Source of the DNA: Mansonella perstans
Taxonomy: Eukaryota > Nematoda > Chromadorea > Rhabditida > Onchocercidae
Assembly: GCA_037074765.1 (NCBI GenBank)
Contig: JBAMDO010000133.1
Location: 1-64,000, forward strand
Reading direction: 5' to 3'
Length of the DNA stretch: 64,000 nucleotides
Shown here: piece after piece, positions 53,030 through 64,000 of the stretch
Position numbering within the stretch: the first letter of the stretch is position 1
How the letters are laid out: each line of letters begins with the position of its first letter
Program-made: the position numbers and the translations under genes
The notes under the pieces: generated by a model
What the model was told of the DNA's origin: nothing
Database searches by the model: none
What the model saw: the letters and a program-made list of their open reading frames with translations, nothing else

Positions 53030-53420
53030 TTCCCCGTTGAGATAAAGAGCTTGTGCGACCTTGTGAGGTTTGAACTGTTCTGACAGTGACATATATATTT
53101 CCTAGTAGGGTGTCCGAAGCCAAATAACTGTTTCAAACGAAAGGGTAGGATAAAGCGTATCTAACGACAGGAGAAATAGGAAGTAGAGTTCACTGTCATT
53201 CATGCAATCACCTTAGGAGAACAATTCTGACCACAAAACCAGGTACATGAAGCTCGTTTAGTTTTTTAAAGGCTATAACTGTGAGAGAACCTTGCTGTCA
53301 ACCCTGTTCAAGCTTACTAAGAGCTCTGGTGTATGAATCTCAGGTACGAAATGAAAAAAATCAAAAATTCACTCTGCAGGCTCTCAAATCTTCGTTTGCG
53401 AGATCAAACCAATAATAATA
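53030..53420. other. island of more balanced base composition
   Basis: About 390 bases noticeably richer in G and C than the 10 kb on either side. Examples are gagcttgtgcgaccttgtgagg, gtagggtgtccgaagcc, gaaagggtaggataaagcg and ctaagagctctggtg. No frame stays open on either strand. I compared it from memory with rRNA and common transposon protein motifs and saw no match. It could be a decayed transposon, a non-coding RNA gene or a fragment of other origin. Confidence 0.4.
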
Positions 53421-56400
53421 GATAGTTTCCTACTACCGGTATTACTACCGGATTACTTTCGGTATGTATCAGTATTATTCAAATATTTTTTGCCTATATA
53501 AAACTACCAAGTTGAAAAAGATTAATAATAATTAATTCGGAGAGAGAGAAAGAGAGAATATGGCATGTCAGACTTGTTAAATAACAAATCATTATTAATC
53601 AAAATTAATTAATTAGAACAATGAGAAAAAAGAAATAATTTTTAATACGAAATTTTGAAATTCATTAAAAAAAAGTATACGAAATTCCAAAAAGAATTAG
53701 TGAAATGAATTCCAGGTAAAAGCTTCGTCAGAATAGGTCAGAAAGAATTTCTTTAACAGAAAAAACAGAACTGGCTTATGATGTACTTATTTTCTGGAAT
53801 CTCAACACTATACTTTGTTTTTTCTTGTTCCGCTAATGCAAACATGCATTTGATGTTATTACAAAGTTTATTCTAAGGCTAAGTAAACAAATATTAATGC
53901 TATTCTGAAACTGACTAAGCAAAATAAATAAAATGGAAAAAAAAAAGGAAAACATTGATGATAGGAAAAATCGAAGAAATCTGATGAATTTTTACTTGTA
54001 AAATAATTGCATCAAAAAGTATTTATCAAATTAAAATTAGTAAATAAATTAGAAGAAAGGGTTTTGCAATGAAACAAATTGTTTAATAGTAGTTTAGTAG
54101 TTTTCTAGTAATTAATTATGGTTTCATAATTTTCTTTTCGCATGGAAGCTAATTTTTCAATAATATTTAAACAAATTATCATCATTGTGTTGTCAAAAAA
54201 AAAATGAGTTATCTTTACCTCTTCTCTTTATCTCATCTTTTCATCATCTTAACATTTCTCCTAGCATCTCTCCTTAAATCTCTCTTTACATTTCTCATGA
54301 CATCTCTCCTCACATCAATACAGATTTCACTCCAATTTCATAAATGAGCCAAAAACAAAGAGAAAAAAGAAAAATGAAATTCATATCGATCGAAATAATT
54401 AGTACTTGTTAATTCCAATTAGTTACACAAATATTTTCATTGAATAAATAATTGATTGAAATAAAAAAAGTTATACCAAAATTTGACAAAGATTTCTACA
54501 GCCTAGCAGAGTTAAAAAATTTTTCTTAGTACTGATTATTTAAATTTTTGACAATTTATAAATACTTCAAAATTTTTCTTTTTTATTTCATTTAATAAAA
54601 AAAAACTAAATCAAAAAAATTAAAACAATAAAAAATTAAATTAATCCTTAAATAAACAGAAATTTTTGAAATTTACTATGAAAATTCTGATGTAAATTAA
54701 CTGAGTGATTAAAATAGCTTAGAAATGCTGCATGTCCACTTTTGATGTAAACTGTAATTACGACAGCAATATTCCAATGTTGTCAAAGCTCCGAAAGAAA
54801 AGCTTGAATGACAAAAAGAATTTTCCTTTGGCATTTCATTGACCATTCAAATTTGATTCAATCATTTACAATGTTTGTAACCACACAGTAGTTCGTTAAT
54901 CAGCTTTAATTAACTGATCTCTAAATGAAAAAGTATCGTTAATTAAAGTTTGTCCTGATGGATAGTTTCATTTAAAAAAATTGTGCTATTCAATTAAATA
55001 ATAAAAATTTATATCAAAAAGCAAGACTTTAAATTCAATTGTTAATTCTTTGCGTTCCCATCATCTCCTTCCCCTCGTTATTCTTACTTTGTAACTTGTC
55101 CAATTTCATCCCTATATCAACCCTGCCTAAAACAAATCGTTTTAAAAAAAAAAATGACAAAAAATTGATGTGTGAGAGACGAAAAATTGAAAAGAAATTT
55201 TTAGTTGAATTTAATGACTGCTACATTCCCGAAAAATCATTGAAATAAAAAGGAATGAAATATATCGAAATGCCACATTTCAAAAAATAACATTAATCAT
55301 ATGACAACATAGAAAAAAATGACGGAATAGTTTAATTTGTCATTTTTTGGTTTTTTCATTGCGAAAAAATTTATTCAACAAATAGCGATGACAAAGAAAT
55401 CTTCTGAACCTCTTCTTTTTTGTTTCTGGAAATTTTTTTTCACGCAATAACTTAAAACTAATTAATCGGAAATGCAGTGAAAAAAAAACTCGGAATGATG
55501 ATAGCATGGGCTTTTTGTTTTCTCGGATTCTGTGTAACGAACAATAGAATATATTCATGGAGGAGATAAAAGAAACATTTCCGGTTTCCGGTTTTTTCTT
55601 GAAATTTTTTTGGATTAAAAAAAAATTGTGGAAATTAGGAAGATGAACGGTATGGAAATGATAAGATTAATTAATAACTAGTTGGTAATAAAAATACCAA
55701 TCCAAATGCTCTTTTGTTCTGCCACTATTTGCCTTCCGGTTTTATTGCTGCACGATATTATTGATGATAAATGAAAAAAACAGGTAATTATGGTTTGGTT
55801 TTAATTCAGTTTTTTTACTAACGCATTACTTTAGGAAAAACCGGTTGAAAGCCGATTGTAATCTCATCCATTTATTGATTGGTGATAAATGCAGAACATA
55901 CTGTAATTTCAATGATTGATTTTTAAAAATTTTCGAGAAACATCATTTATCTTTTTGAGATCTATAGATAATAGAAAATATTGAAATGGCTTTAAAGAAC
56001 TGGCTTAATTTAAAATCTATCCAGTCGATTAGCTATGTTTTAACATTATCCATTTTTGACTGTCAACAAGCATTACATCAGCAAGTTGTTATTGCTACTT
56101 CATAATTAATCACCGAAAATTTGCACAAGGAGGCTATGTTTTCCTAAAAAAGTAAATAAATAACTTAGCTGATGTAAATGTTTGAATTTGCCGAATTTCA
56201 ATGGTTAAAATTTTAATGGATGATTTAATTCAAATTTCAATTAATCAATTTGCTTAGGCTTAGCAATTATTTTATCATTTTATTGTATCCTAAAATTCTT
56301 TTATCTCTTTCTCTCTCTGCATTTCGTCCTCTCTCGCCTCTAATATCCCTATCTTATCATTGCACATTATCTTTTCCGTATTTTTTATGCTATTAAAGAA

Positions 56401-57685
56401 TAAAACAATTAAAAAAAACTTCGAAATGAAGAAAAACTGAAATTTTTGTCAACACTTATTGTCGCTACATTTATAACAAAATTTGTTGATGGAATTAAGG
56501 AGAAGTAGGAACAAAGAGAAAAAAAGTAAAAAAGAATTAAATTTGTGTTAGTAAATTAAAAATGAATGAACAGAAGAAAGGAGAGAAAATAAACAATGAG
56601 GAAATTAAAATAATTACCAGAAAATGCAAATTTACGGTTAATTTTATTACTTTTTCTTCATTGAAAAACAGCCTTTTTGGCCACAGAAATAAATGACAAT
56701 AAGACAAAAATTTTTAAAAAAAAACGAAAAGAAACTGAATTTAATTGAGAGAATTTTAATAAAATAAAATAATTTTCGATGAAGAATTGAATGAAATAAA
56801 TTCAAAGGAAATAAATTGTGTGCTTACTTCAGGGAAGATGATCGTATGAGAACTGAATTTAAAAGAATTTGAATGTAAAGAATTCTTTTTAAATTTTGTA
56901 TGAAAAAAATGAGAAAGCATGAATGCATATTCAATAATGAAATATCGTAATTCAATTTTTGAAGAAAAGAAAAAGGAAGTTCTGATAATAATGACATGAA
57001 ATATAATGGTGATTGTTAATAATAATTAAAAAACGGTGATTTATATTCATGCGTTGTTAATTTATTAATAGTAATGTCATTAATGAAATTATGACACACT
57101 TCTCTGATTTAAATTTTTAAGATTTTGAAAATGAAAGGAAAATGAATTGGATTCAAACAGATAATGATGGGCAATAAACATAGAATGGGATAATAACAGC
57201 ACATGTACTTTTATATAAGGAGTTCAGGAATTGACAAATCGGAATAAATGATAGAATGATGCAAATGGTAGAGAAAAAAATAACATAATAATGAGATATG
57301 GAAGAAATCAAATGATAATTATACATCTGATAAGTGATAAGATCACTAATTGTAGTACTGATGAATACGTATATGTATTTTATGGTATGATATTATAATA
57401 ACAAATTCTAACATGCTACAGTGATGAAGTGATCGCAAATGATGTATTTGTAAAATTCAAATAAATTAAAAATCCTCATCATAATCAAGAAATAAATAAA
57501 TTAAAAAAAAAAACCAAATTAAAATCTTTCGGAAAGGATTTTTCAAAAAAAAATGAATTAAAACAAATTTATATTTGTCGTAAAATATGAAATTCAAATA
57601 TTAATTAGTTAAATCAAAAAAATTATTACATGAATAAAACGAAATGTATAGATTGTTAAACATTAAACTATTATTATTTATTCAG

Positions 57686-57780
57686 ATCCAAATAAAGATG
57701 ATTTAAGAAAAGAAATGGAAAAAGAACATAAGAAATTAAAAACAGCTTTAATGGAATTATTAATGATGGATAAAAATTGA
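57686..57780 (+). CDS. candidate terminal exon of an unidentified plus-strand gene
   Basis: tatttattcag|atccaaataaagat: a good acceptor is followed by an open frame (two bases, then 30 codons and TGA). It reads PNKDDLRKEMEKEHKKLKTA then LMELLMMDKN, an amphipathic, probably coiled-coil C-terminus. Codon usage looks protein-like. Nothing upstream on the plus strand could be joined to it with confidence, so its gene would need a long intron. The function is not recognised; chance ORF formation in A-rich DNA is the alternative. Confidence 0.4.
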
Positions 57781-57886
57781 TTGATTGAATGATTGAATGG
57801 AATAAGAAAAGGTAATGAAGAAAATGGTAGAAAAAAGAAAATTTGATTTTTTATTAAATTTTCATTTTAACCTATTTACTGAAATA

Positions 57887-57887
57887 C

Positions 57888-57920
<33 letters not shown>

Positions 57921-57921
57921 C
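57887..57921. repeat. (ATT)n microsatellite
   Basis: About eleven perfect tat/att triplets. Confidence 0.95.
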
Positions 57922-57949
57922 ATTGCCACACTACTGTTACTAGCACTTA

Positions 57950-58045
57950 AAAGAGGACGAAAAGTTAAGGATGAAAAAGAGGAACAGAAAGAGGAGGAAT
58001 TGAAGGAATAGAAGGAGGAACAGGAGGAGGAATACGAGGAATAAT
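57950..58045. repeat. polypurine tract (gaggaa-rich)
   Basis: Nearly a hundred bases of almost pure purine on the plus strand (aagaggacg, gaggaacagaaagagg, aggaggaacaggaggagg). It is low complexity and translates to a Ser-rich or Glu/Lys-rich artefact depending on strand. Confidence 0.8.
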
Positions 58046-58093
58046 ACAAGGTCATCGCCATCAATCTATTTCAATCATCCATATCTATTGAAC

Positions 58094-58299
58094 CTGTAAC
58101 AAATTATTGCGTAGTAGCATTTTTAGATTCAATATCTCTCTTCGGCCACATTTCCACTTCACTCCCTCTTCACCTCCTTCATCAACAACATTCAATCCTC
58201 CCGCACCTTCGTGATTCACATCCATGGATGTAATAGATGCTAATTCATTTTTATTGACCTTCATTCCTTTCGAACATTTTAAATCACTTGTGTAATTCA
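58094..58299 (-). CDS. candidate internal exon of an unidentified minus-strand gene
   Basis: On the minus strand ttttaattatattacag| opens two bases plus 68 codons ending at TTGTTACAG|GTTCAAT, so both splice sites are acceptable and the exon exits in phase 0. The peptide includes SDLKCSKGMKVNKNELASI, MDVNHEGAGGLNVV, VKWKCGRREILNLK and MLLRNNLLQ. It is clearly less AT-rich and more protein-like than the surroundings. The family is not recognised. An internal ATG (GMKVNK) could be a start if the acceptor is used for spliced leader. No neighbouring exon was found on either side. Confidence 0.4.
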
Positions 58300-61109
58300 C
58301 TGTAATATAATTAAATTTTAATTCAATCAACTAACTATAAACTTATTAATAGTGTTATTAAATTTTTCTGACAATTTTTATATATCCAACATTTTTTATA
58401 AATTATAGAATTAAATAATAAAGTCTATTTAATTTATCATTCAAATTTAATTAAATACAAAATAAAAAAGAAAATGAAAAGAGCAAATCAATTTATTATC
58501 AAATAGAAACGATTAATCTTAGCATACATTTAATGTATTGATTCTATAAATTACTAATTATAATTTCATTCAAACAATTTAACATTTGATAATTAGTATG
58601 ACAAATTACTAATTGTAATTTCGTTTAATAATTCTTATAAAAATTACTAAGATAATATTGTTTGTTATCATTGAAACAATTTTTTTCTCGTGCATTTACA
58701 AACAATTCTTGTTTAAAAGAATTATTAATTAAAAGTTTCCGTGTTCGTTTTTTTTTAGTCATTTAAATTTGCTAAATTATTGTAAAAATATAAATCATTG
58801 TTGAAATTTGTCATTTAATTCCATTCATCTTTTCTCAAAACATAAATCATTGTTAAATGAGCTTTCAATGATATTTCATTTTCGAAAAAAAAACTAAAGT
58901 AATTCTAATATTGAAATTAATTATTTTTCGGTTCCAATTTCTATTTTTCTTTTTCTTTCTGTTATTTAATTTCATTCGTCAACTTTTTTTGCATAATAAA
59001 TTTGTTATTTTTTAACTGTTAACTTATTTTGATAATAAAATATAAAATTATTTATTTTTCGAAATCAATTTTCCATTCGTTGTTACTTCTTCTTTCAATT
59101 CAATTTTTTTTCTTGTCATAATTCAACTATTTGAAAATGATGAACTATCCTTGAACTACACATACAAATCTCCGACTAACGGTGTATGTATTGTTCCATG
59201 CTATGAGATTGAAATTCCTTAAATTTTATTTCAAAATATTCAATCTAGAAAAAAAATGAAGAAAAAGAGATTAGAGAGAAAGTGTGAGAGAGAGAGAGAC
59301 AAATAAATTTTTCTTCTTCAAAATGATAAAAATATTAGACGAAAACAAGGAGAATAGTGCAGATTAATTAATTGAAATGATTAGATTTAGTAATCAAATG
59401 ATTTATTAGCACTAATAAATTAAATTATTACTATCAGCTATAAAAGTACTGAAGATGTTAATAGTTTTGCAAAATTAAATTAGAGTAAACAAAAAAACAA
59501 AACTGAAATGTCACTTCTGAAATTTCTCGTATTAATCAATAATAATATATTCCGTATAATATTAATTTAAAATGACATGCGAAAAAATTGTTATTGAATT
59601 GAATATTGAATTAAAATGAATATCGTATTAAAATATCACTGAATTGAAATGATATACATGGAGAAATTATTTCATTGATATTTTGACATTTTATTTCATC
59701 GAACGATATTTTATTTTCTTATAAAACTATCAATATCTAAATTTTACCATTTTCAATTAACTGCTAATTATTAAAATATTTTTGCTAATTATGAAGAATT
59801 TCAATTAACTTGTTAAAACATTTATAAAAAGCTTAATTACAGGCATACAATAAAATCACGTGAAATGCAAATGTAGTATTATTATTTCAAAAATTTTTTT
59901 TAGATTTTGATTTTAAATTTCTAAAATTTCTAAGTTCATTTTTCTTTCTTATTTAAATATAATTGAAAGTTCGCAAAAAAAATAAATATAAAATTATTTG
60001 TTTTTCAGACAATACTGTTAATAAATAATTGCTAAAAATATATTTTTTATTTTAAAAAAAATTTGTTAAAATTTTTAATAGAAAATAGATGAGAATTTGT
60101 TTTTTCTCAGCGCAAATATGATTAATGACTTTCATTGAGGTAGTATCAACTTATCTCAAATATTACGGTAGTTGGGTTTCATTTTTCTTTAAAGTTTCTT
60201 GTTTTATAACATCTTTTGAAAGGTTTGCATCAAATAATTCTAGATATTCTGGATGTAAAAGCTGATAAATTTTGGACTTCAATTTTTCAATAAAGAAATT
60301 GAATATTTTGGAAACGAAATCAAAATTAAATAAATATTGGAAATTGATGATATCATCGAATTAAGAATGATCCATTGATGGTTGAGATGAAAGTTGACAA
60401 CAAGGTTATCGTCATAACGGACAAGAGCGCAACAAAAAAAAGAAGGAAACTTCAAATTTATTAATTCTATAAAAAGTGATAATAAAAAGTGGTGGATGAT
60501 AGAAAGAGGGTGAAAAGGATAGATTGAAATGGAAATTCGTTAAGTATTCTTGAATTTGTCAGCGAATGAATTTGCATAAAAACCGGTTGTTTTCTGTTTT
60601 TTCTTTTTCTTCTCTTCCTTCTTTTCTCTCCTTCTTTCTCGAAAAAAAAGAAAAATTGCAAAAATTACCAGAATGAATGATGATGATCTAAAATGGAAAA
60701 AAAGAATAGAAATTTTCATTGAAAAAAAAGATGAAAAGTTGAAAGGAAAAGAAGAAAAAAATGAGGAAAAGAGAAATGATAAAAAATAATATTGAAAATA
60801 AAAAAAAAAAATGAAAGCGAAGAAAAGAAATAAAAGTTTTTATAAAGAATAAATTGAAAAATTCGAGATTAAAACCAAATTATCCCAACCAAAATATTTC
60901 GTATCAATCCAGAATTACTATCTAGTAAATTCATTAGTAAAATGTGTAGAAAAAAGTACGAGTAATGAGTATAAATATGGGCAGGAAAAATTAGAAAATG
61001 AGTATTTCATTCTGTTGAACAGAGGAACTATAAATAAGATGAAAAAAAAATGGAAGAAAAAAATCGCAATATGAAAAAATAAATGTTGAAAAAGAATATG
61101 CAAAAAAAT
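58300..61109. other. AT-rich stretch with no gene seen
   Basis: Homopolymer-rich DNA with a short (ga)n run near 59287-59300 and purine tracts at 60710-60830. Short ORFs here are low-complexity. Confidence 0.5.
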
Positions 61110-61580
61110 AAATTGTTATAAGCAAGTAAAGAGGTAAACAAATAAAAAAGTAAGCAAGTAAAGAAGTAAACAGATAAAGAAGTAAACAAGTAAAGAAGTA
61201 AACAAATAAAGAAATAAACAAATAAAGAAATAAGCAAATAAATCGGCAGAAACAAATAATTAGATCAGTGTAAGCAACTAAAGAAATAAACAAATAAATC
61301 GATATAAACAAATAAAGAAGTAAATAAAGAGATCAATGTGAGCAAAAAAAAAATCGATCGATAAGAAAAAATGAAGAAACAAAAAAATAAACTGAAGTAA
61401 ACAAACAAAGAAAGAAATAAGCAAATCGATGCAAATAACGTAACAAACAAATGAATAAGTATAAAAAACGAAGAGATAAACAAATAAATCAATATAAACA
61501 AATAAAAAAATAAATGAACACAGGTATACTGTGAGAGTTTCATACTTGTTGTGAATAGTAAACAAATAAACAAACAGAAG
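61110..61580. repeat. degenerate minisatellite of aagtaaacaaataaag-type units
   Basis: About 470 bases built from imperfect 8- and 16-base units (aagtaaac, aaataaag, aaataaac), with islands of aatcgatataaac. Overlapping Phe/Leu/Tyr-rich minus-strand ORFs across it in several frames reflect the repeat, not genes. Confidence 0.9.
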
Positions 61581-64000
61581 GGTAAATAGAAAATGTAAAT
61601 GTATGGAAAGAATATCTTATTGTATTTCTTCATTGCTATGACAATCTTGGCAAAACAAATTACAAGTACCATATGACATTCTTTTTAGGATAATTCGGCA
61701 CAATCGCATTTTTCGATGTATGTCGGAATAATTTGATGGTAAACAAATAAAACAAAATTATAGCCCGATACTATCATTTGTATGGTTGCATAGCAACCGA
61801 TAGTACACAGGAAAAATGGACTTACATTAACCATTTATTGACCCAATAAATAAATTCAAGCAGTACTGAAGGCCAGAGCTGGAACAAGGTCATTAAAAAT
61901 TACCGTAAAAATAATAAATGGACATGAAATGATAAGAAAATTGATAAGCAAGAGTATACGAGGAAAAGGAGATATCATATGTTTTGTTATTTTTAAACGT
62001 TTCCATGTTGTAATATTTTGATGCAAATAATTATCTAGCAATCCAATCTAGCACAATTAATTAAACCAGTAAGACTGCTTATATAGAAAAGAAATACCGA
62101 CATTTTGTGGATCTATATTTTGATGCAACTAATTAATCCTATCTGGCATAATTAATTAATTTCTCAAAATATTACTTATTTATATTACATTCTACAATCC
62201 TTATTGGTTATTTAGCAGGGAAACGCCTTAAGATTTATAGAAACGGTATATCTCAAATAGTCTTTTATGTAGTTGACCTAACAGTGATTCTGTATGAAAT
62301 GTTTCATACAAAGGTCAATTTAAAAGTGATTTCTTTGCCAATTTTGATATAGTTTATAGGTAGCACTATGTCATTGTCGATGTATTATCTTTCTTCTCTT
62401 TTATTTGAGGGCAACACGAAAAACATATTGACATTAAAAATAAAAACTGAACAAAAAAATTCAGTATAAAATTTTTTCCAATGAAGAATTAATTAATTCA
62501 AAATAGAATTGCAGAAATAATTTTAAAAAATCATTATTATGCTATTGATATTTTTCGCAACAAATCCTGAAAAGAAATATCCTGAAAAAAAATTGAAAGA
62601 AGAAAGTAGAGAAGAGAGAAATAGGTTGCAGGACAAGTGGACAAGAGAAGTAATTAATGGAGGAATAGAGAAAGACATTTGGGTCAAATATAAATTATCC
62701 ATAACTTTTTAGTCTTAGAAATGATTTAAAAAAGTTTTTTTTCAAAAACTTCAGCACACTTATATTTTTACCTTATATTCGTGCTTAAACTTTATAAAAT
62801 TAGTTCAATTTATTAACTCATTATTTAACGCTTCAATTATTCCCTAAAAAAAATTATCAATAAATACGAATAAGTTATCAGTTGGATTTAGATACGGAGA
62901 AGTCATCAGTTAGATTTAGTATATTACACAGAAATTACATCATTTGGTTATTTCGTAAATAATGTGAATTTAAAACAAACAGGAAAAAAAAGGAAATGGC
63001 AATAAAAGAAATTTTACTGTTTGTTAATGAAATGAATTGTATTAAATTCGTTTATTGCACTCACCAAAAAGAAAATGATAATTTTGCATCTTTTCAAATT
63101 TATTTTTTTCTTGAAATATATTTCAAATTTTTGAGAATTTTTTCCTTTTTTTTACTGAACAATAAAATGCAATAAAAATTTTATACTGATGATGTTTTTT
63201 AATTTGTAATTTTTCAAATGACTAATTTAAATTTCATTTATTATAATTGGTGCAATCGAAGTTCCGAATAATTATTTGTAAGCATCTGTATTATTATCAG
63301 TAACCTCATCACATTATCAGTATTGTCAGTGTAGATCCGTATAACAAAAAGGAAAGAAAAAGAAATGCTATGTTAATATTAAATGAAATTGTATTTAAGA
63401 ATGGAATTTAAAAATGGAAGATACGAATCACTAAGTGCATATGTAATTATACGTATATTTTCGAAAATGAATTTTTTTGAATTCTGAGAATCTATATAGC
63501 TATTTTTGTTATCAGTATGGAAATTTTAAAAATGAAATTCAAAAAAAAAAGTTCAAAAAGTTATAAAGACGTATTCAAATATATTAAATTAAAATAAATT
63601 AATGGGTATTAAATTAAAATAAATTAATGGGTTATTAACATGCTATTTAATTAACACTTACTGATACCAATATGAATATGAAACAGTAATGATATTTGAA
63701 AAATGATGTAATTATCAACTGTTAAATAATATTATCAATTAAACAAAGCGATAGGTGAGTAAAGAATATGATATAACTGATATTAAGGTAAGCTGGTAAA
63801 AATGGCACCAAATAAGCGATTATTGATAAAGTTCATAATGAAGATAATGGTGGTAAAAACGGTGCAATCATGAAATAGTGCAGATTATGGCTAAGAAGCA
63901 AATAATAGAATTTTGGATGAGAATGCAACAGATAATTCTGGTAAAAATATATATAGGAAATTTTCATAGGAAAAAATTAAATATTTATATTTGATATGCA
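61581..64000. other. AT-rich stretch with no gene seen
   Basis: Nothing recognisable. A slightly less AT-rich patch lies at 62215-62345. A 28-base direct duplication (ttaaattaaaataaattaatggg type) lies at about 63585-63630. Confidence 0.5.

Larger units (their letters stand above)
41685..57685. other. gene-poor AT-rich region
   Basis: Sixteen kb in which no protein-coding exon could be supported. It is dominated by A/T homopolymers (26 T at 42312-42337), ATT/AAT-type simple sequence (about 48190-48295 and 48780-49060) and pyrimidine tracts (47325-47345, 48525-48580, 54220-54310, 55055-55130, 56290-56345). A few short repeats are listed separately. It probably contains upstream regulatory DNA of the hillarin-like gene and long introns of an unseen gene. 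Confidence 0.5.

Noticed and set aside
53030..53420. rRNA fragment
   Set aside because: A few words (cctaagg, catgaatg on the minus strand) recall large-subunit rRNA, but the extended order does not match what I know of that RNA.
54208..54354. Short hydrophobic plus-strand ORF (MSYLYLFSLSHLFIILTF...)
   Set aside because: It is translated from a pyrimidine tract with repeated catctctcctt words. The same kind of tract recurs at 47.3, 48.5, 55.1 and 56.3 kb without ORFs.
57876..58064. Ser/Tyr-rich minus-strand ORF
   Set aside because: It derives from a polypurine tract and (ATT)n repeat.
61028..61672. Overlapping Phe/Leu/Tyr-rich minus-strand ORFs resembling membrane proteins
   Set aside because: They run in several frames over a simple repeat with no stops by composition.

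Overview
The window looks like nematode nuclear DNA, most probably from a clade III (spirurid or filarial-like) worm. It is very AT-rich. Genes are split into many small exons by mostly short introns that end in TTTTCAG-type acceptors. Several starts lie just downstream of such an acceptor with no upstream exon, which is the pattern of spliced-leader trans-splicing. A major-sperm-protein (MSP) domain gene and a LIM/transglutaminase-like (hillarin/LTD-1) gene fit this. The species cannot be fixed from the sequence alone.

Region 1-10.7 kb is a complex duplication. A unit of about 4.48 kb carrying a complete seven-exon secreted serpin (minus strand) is present twice in tandem. A third, partial piece follows, arranged as an inverted repeat around a 358-base core. 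The two serpin copies appear to encode the same protein. They differ mostly by one-base homopolymer indels, so either the duplication is very young or long-read consensus errors inflate the differences. Each copy also has a short signal-peptide-like ORF diverging from the serpin start.

Region 10.7-16.3 kb holds a decayed BEL/Pao-type LTR retrotransposon fragment, a three-exon MSP-domain gene (minus strand) with tandem repeats of about 77 bp in an intron, and two minisatellites.

Region 16.3-29.6 kb has three housekeeping genes in a row on the plus strand: cytosolic-type cysteinyl-tRNA synthetase (17 exons, 762 aa), triosephosphate isomerase (5 exons, 248 aa) and the spliceosomal cyclophilin CWC27 (11 exons, 480 aa). 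The 0.8-1.4 kb gaps argue against a tight operon. TPI has a damaged splice acceptor (CG where CAG is expected). CWC27 seems to use a GC-AG intron.

Region 31-41.7 kb is a 14-exon minus-strand gene for a hillarin/LTD-1-like protein: one LIM domain, a charged linker and a transglutaminase-like domain that has lost its Cys-His-Asp triad. One intron contains the dead 3' end of a LINE-type element.

Region 41.7-64 kb is a gene-poor AT-rich stretch with microsatellites, minisatellites and pyrimidine tracts. Only two candidate exons, of unknown genes, could be supported there (57.7 kb plus strand; 58.1-58.3 kb minus strand). All exon coordinates were read by eye from reading-frame continuity and splice consensus; no alignment was run.
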